This document shows positions 13,281 to 15,234 of a DNA stretch of 15,234 nt, piece after piece (within the stretch, counting starts at the first letter, position 1; every line of letters starts with the position of its first letter). A program made the translations under genes and the position numbers. The notes beneath the pieces are model-generated. The model worked only from the letters and a program-made list of their open reading frames with translations, did no database searches and was not told where the DNA came from. The stretch covers positions 1-15,234 of the forward strand of contig JBDSJC010000025.1 in the NCBI GenBank assembly GCA_039917655.1, in the 5' to 3' direction. This DNA comes from PNKC01 sp039917655. GTDB taxonomy: Bacteria; Chloroflexota; Dehalococcoidia; Tepidiformales; Tepidiformaceae.

Positions 13281-13700
13281 TCATTCGATGATCTCGAACT
13301 GCTGCTCGGTTTTGTCGTCCGCGTGGATGAACCACATGCGCACCTGCGGGTCTTTGCGGTCCTTCACGCCGATCACGAAGTGCACGAACGGCGGCCCGAA
13401 GAAGGGGCCCATCATGCGCACGTCAGTCGGGCTGGGGACCGCTTCGCTGCCGGTGTGCGAGTGGTAGAAGCCTGCGGGCGCGGTGCCCGCGTCGTCCATC
13501 GTGCGCTCCAGCTTCGCGTACTCCAGGGGGTCGATCTTGAACCTGTAGGGGCTGGCCTCCAGGTTGCGCGCGCGCACAACATTCGCCACCAGGCCGTCGC
13601 TGGCGGCCAGCACACCGCAGCACTCAATCGGTGCTTCTTCAAGTGCATGGGCGATCATTGCGTCGATATGTTCGCGGCGGAGGCGCAGGGCAACGGTCAT
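13281..13700 (-). CDS. M67-family JAMM metallopeptidase
   Basis: A 139-residue JAB1/MPN/Mov34-type protein with a complete JAMM zinc motif: catalytic Glu26 (PIECCG), then His80-Ser-His82, Ser90 and Asp93, i.e. HxH followed ten residues later by D. Such enzymes cut isopeptide or peptide bonds after ubiquitin-like or sulfur-carrier proteins, and bacterial members usually sit with ThiS/MoaD-, ThiF- or cysteine-synthesis genes. Here the gene leads an operon with folP and folK and no such partner is in view. It is cytoplasmic, without signal peptide. The ATG at 13700 has no ribosome-binding site but lies 6 nt behind a TACAAT box. Confidence 0.92.
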   Translation of the reverse strand: MTVALRLRREHIDAMIAHALEEAPIECCGVLAASDGLVANVVRARNLEASPYRFKIDPLEYAKLERTMDDAGTAPAGFYHSHTGSEAVPSPTDVRMMGPFFGPPFVHFVIGVKDRKDPQVRMWFIHADDKTEQQFEIIE

Positions 13701-13706
13701 CCACGC

Positions 13707-13712
13707 ATTGTA
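13707..13712 (-). promoter_or_regulatory. -10 box of the M67-folP-folK operon (leaderless)
   Basis: On the minus strand TACAAT ends exactly 6 nt before the ATG of the M67 gene. There is no ribosome-binding site in between and no recognisable -35 box. Together with the ArsR and ROK starts this suggests leaderless transcription of the folate operon. Confidence 0.5.
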
Positions 13713-13795
13713 GGGGAGAGACTGTTGCGAGAGGGACGCCCGAAGGAGGAGGGACGAGGCCCCTCTCCGCTATCGCCTCTTCTCTAGCGTCTGAC

Positions 13796-14221
13796 TCAGC
13801 AGGTCTCGCTGTTGCCATCGAGCAGGGTCACGCTCTGTGCGGGCTGGCCAAGCTTCATGATCAGCACCACGCCGGCGAATCGCGGGATGCTCGTGATACC
13901 GCCCGCGGACGGCTGGTTCACGTACGTCGGGACGGAGGGGTTGAAGAAGTGCTGCCACTCCTGATTTGGGCCGTCCCAGATGTAGATCGCTTCCCAGGTG
14001 CCTGCCGAGAGGCACTTGGTGAACTGGCCCGGGGTGACATCGCCAGAACCGATGGCGCCAACGAAGTTGACGTTGCAGCCGTTCGAACCGTTGGCGCAGA
14101 CGCCGGTCACGGTAGACGTGTGCTTCGCCAACGCAATGCCGAGCGAACCGCCCATGACAGCCGCCAGCGCCAGGCTGCTTGCGAGCACCAACCCGAACGA
14201 TTTTCGTGTGATCCAGCTCAT
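13796..14221 (-). CDS. Small secreted four-cysteine protein, unknown
   Basis: A 141-residue protein of no family I recognise. Residues 1-32 are a classical signal peptide: basic RK near position 6-7, a hydrophobic core LVLASSLALAAVMGG, and an ALA cleavage site before KHTST. The mature part of about 109 residues is rich in Gly, Ser, Thr and Asn and has exactly four cysteines (42, 49, 70 and 141), the last being the C-terminal residue, which would allow two disulfide bonds. Predicted strands (GTWEAIYIWDG, GVVLIMKLG, QSVTLLDG) suggest a beta-sandwich or barrel. The ATG at 14221 is preferred to 14242 because GGAGGA lies directly upstream. No partner gene is evident. Confidence 0.8.
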   Translation of the reverse strand: MSWITRKSFGLVLASSLALAAVMGGSLGIALAKHTSTVTGVCANGSNGCNVNFVGAIGSGDVTPGQFTKCLSAGTWEAIYIWDGPNQEWQHFFNPSVPTYVNQPSAGGITSIPRFAGVVLIMKLGQPAQSVTLLDGNSETC

Positions 14222-14346
14222 AAAATCTTCCTCCCGCGCCACCGCTGCGCGTGCCGGGCTGCCGCGCCCTCAGTGATTACCCTACCAACAGGCTTATGTA
14301 CGCGCACCAGTTGATACGCCGCGGATGGCCCTAATGATGGCCTTCC

Positions 14347-14368
14347 TTCGTAAAACGTTCGTAAAACA
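14347..14368. repeat. Tandem 11-bp repeat
   Basis: TTCGTAAAACG and TTCGTAAAACA follow each other directly in the 160-bp gap between the esterase stop and the secreted-protein gene. This is the most AT-rich spot of the gap and lies about 125 bp upstream of the secreted gene on the minus strand. A 7-bp direct repeat GATGGCC, spaced 12 bp, is next to it (about 14325-14343). These could be a binding site, or part of the promoter region of the secreted protein. Confidence 0.45.
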
Positions 14369-14381
14369 TTTCGGGCAAGCG

Positions 14382-15221
14382 CTAGTGCGAGACTCCCAAG
14401 GCCGCCGGGGCAGCCTCGGATTCGACTACATAGCGGCGCAGGAAGAGGTCCATGATCTGCACGGTCTGCCGCCCGAACACAGGCGAAGCATCGAAGGCGT
14501 GCGGCTGATCTGCGTAGACGTGCAGCTCGACCGAGGCGCCCGCTTTGCGCAGCGCACGGTAGATCGAATGGCTCGCCTCCTCTGGCACGAGATCATCCTT
14601 GTTTCCGTGGATCAGCAGCGTGGGCGGGAAGCCCGGCTTGACGTGGCTCATCGGACTGGCGCCGGCATACGCCGCATCCGAGGCGCCCTTGCCCATCAGC
14701 ATCCCGACCGCCCCGTCCAGCGGCGATCCGGGCTGCAACTCCACCGGCGGGTAGATGCTGACGCAGGCCACTACCGAGGTATCGACGCCAGGGTTGCCGC
14801 CGTCGCCTTCGAATTCCGCCACGTTCGGCGTGCCCGCAACCATCAACGAGAGATGCCCACCGGCCGAGTTGCCGGAGACAGCGATCCTGGCCGGGTCCAT
14901 GCCGAGGCGCGAGGCGTTCGCGCGCATCCAGCGCAGGGCAGCCTTCACATCGTGGAGCGGCGCGGGCCACTGCGCTTCGCCGGAGAGCCGGTACTCGGTT
15001 GCCACGCAGACGTAACCCGCCCGGCCCAGCAGGATCCCGTGGCCCTTGAGTTGCGTGCGGTCTCCGCCGGACCAGCCGCCGCCATGGATCAGCAGGACAG
15101 CGGGGGCGTGGGTGGGGTTCCCGGGCGGCGTGTACACGTCGCACTTCAGTTCGCGCCCACCGCCCTGGCCAAAGACCACGCCCTCTTCAACGGTCACTCG
15201 CCCGGATTCTGCAACAGACAT
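14382..15221 (-). CDS. Alpha/beta-hydrolase esterase (HSL/BD-FAE-like)
   Basis: A 279-residue cytoplasmic carboxylesterase-type hydrolase. The oxyanion-hole motif HGGGW is at 46-50 and the nucleophile Ser119 lies in GNSAGG (117-122). The acid is Asp210 in GNKDDLVP and the base His241 in QPHAFD, so the triad is complete. The HGGGW and SAGG motifs place it with the hormone-sensitive-lipase / bifunctional-feruloyl-esterase-like acyl hydrolases. No signal peptide is present. A good GGAG is 7 nt upstream of the ATG at 15221, and the gene is complete within the window. It is followed by the secreted-protein gene on the same strand after 160 bp, probably a separate transcript. Natural ester unknown. 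Confidence 0.92.
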   Translation of the reverse strand: MSVAESGRVTVEEGVVFGQGGGRELKCDVYTPPGNPTHAPAVLLIHGGGWSGGDRTQLKGHGILLGRAGYVCVATEYRLSGEAQWPAPLHDVKAALRWMRANASRLGMDPARIAVSGNSAGGHLSLMVAGTPNVAEFEGDGGNPGVDTSVVACVSIYPPVELQPGSPLDGAVGMLMGKGASDAAYAGASPMSHVKPGFPPTLLIHGNKDDLVPEEASHSIYRALRKAGASVELHVYADQPHAFDASPVFGRQTVQIMDLFLRRYVVESEAAPAALGVSH

Positions 15222-15234
15222 AGGTCACTCCCTC

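Noticed and set aside
1..15234. CRISPR array, tRNA or rRNA gene, insertion sequence, integrase or defence-system genes
   Set aside because: No spaced repeats of CRISPR size, no cloverleaf or rRNA signature, and no transposase, integrase, nuclease or toxin motif was seen on either strand.

Overview
This is a roughly 15.2 kb stretch of compact, GC-rich bacterial chromosome with no rRNA, tRNA, transposase, phage gene or CRISPR array. Every gene is an ordinary size and the genes are packed closely. High GC, an apparent F420-type flavin/deazaflavin oxidoreductase, decayed 7- and 8-mer tandem repeats between genes, and several starts that look leaderless together suggest a Chloroflexota-like free-living bacterium. 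An actinobacterium or another high-GC lineage is not excluded, and there is no rRNA gene to settle it.

Layout. Positions 1-1918 (minus strand) read VOC protein, then a WYL-type regulator, then a metallo-beta-lactamase-fold hydrolase that runs off the left edge. In front of them (1919-2150) lie two near-identical palindromes, probably tandem operators, and then a promoter pointing the other way. Positions 2151-3628 (plus) are a tight ArsR-type regulator / AHSA1-like SRPBCC protein / dihydrofolate-reductase-fold cassette. Positions 3789-5324 (plus) encode a methyltransferase resembling bacterial protein-lysine methyltransferases. Positions 5500-6453 (minus) encode a ROK sugar kinase flanked on both sides by degenerate octamer repeats. 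Positions 6660-7076 (plus) encode an Rv0121-type PPOX/F420 enzyme. Positions 7083-8408 (minus) encode a DnaA-type initiator with unusual DNA-contact residues and no dnaN/recF neighbour, followed by a 507-bp non-coding stretch. Positions 8916-9785 (minus) encode a LysR regulator, divergent from a class I methyltransferase (9877-10659, plus). Positions 10763-11317 (minus) encode a CvpA-family membrane protein, divergent from a Trm112-like zinc-ribbon protein and an overlapping two-helix membrane protein (11411-11874, plus). Positions 11919-13700 (minus) form the operon M67/JAMM peptidase - folP - folK. Positions 13796-14221 (minus) encode a small secreted protein of unknown function, and 14382-15221 (minus) an alpha/beta-hydrolase esterase.

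How the genes work together. The clearest pathway is folate: FolK makes dihydropterin pyrophosphate and FolP condenses it with p-aminobenzoate, and the two genes overlap by 4 nt. The other pairings (WYL with VOC, ArsR with SRPBCC and DHFR-like, LysR with a divergent methyltransferase) look like local regulator-effector units whose inducers cannot be read from sequence.

I do not see a defence system or a clearly new multi-gene machine. The items most worth a second look are the twin operators at 1962-2032, the divergent DnaA-family protein, the recurrent -10-box-to-start-codon geometry, the JAMM peptidase joined to folate genes, and the small four-cysteine secreted protein.
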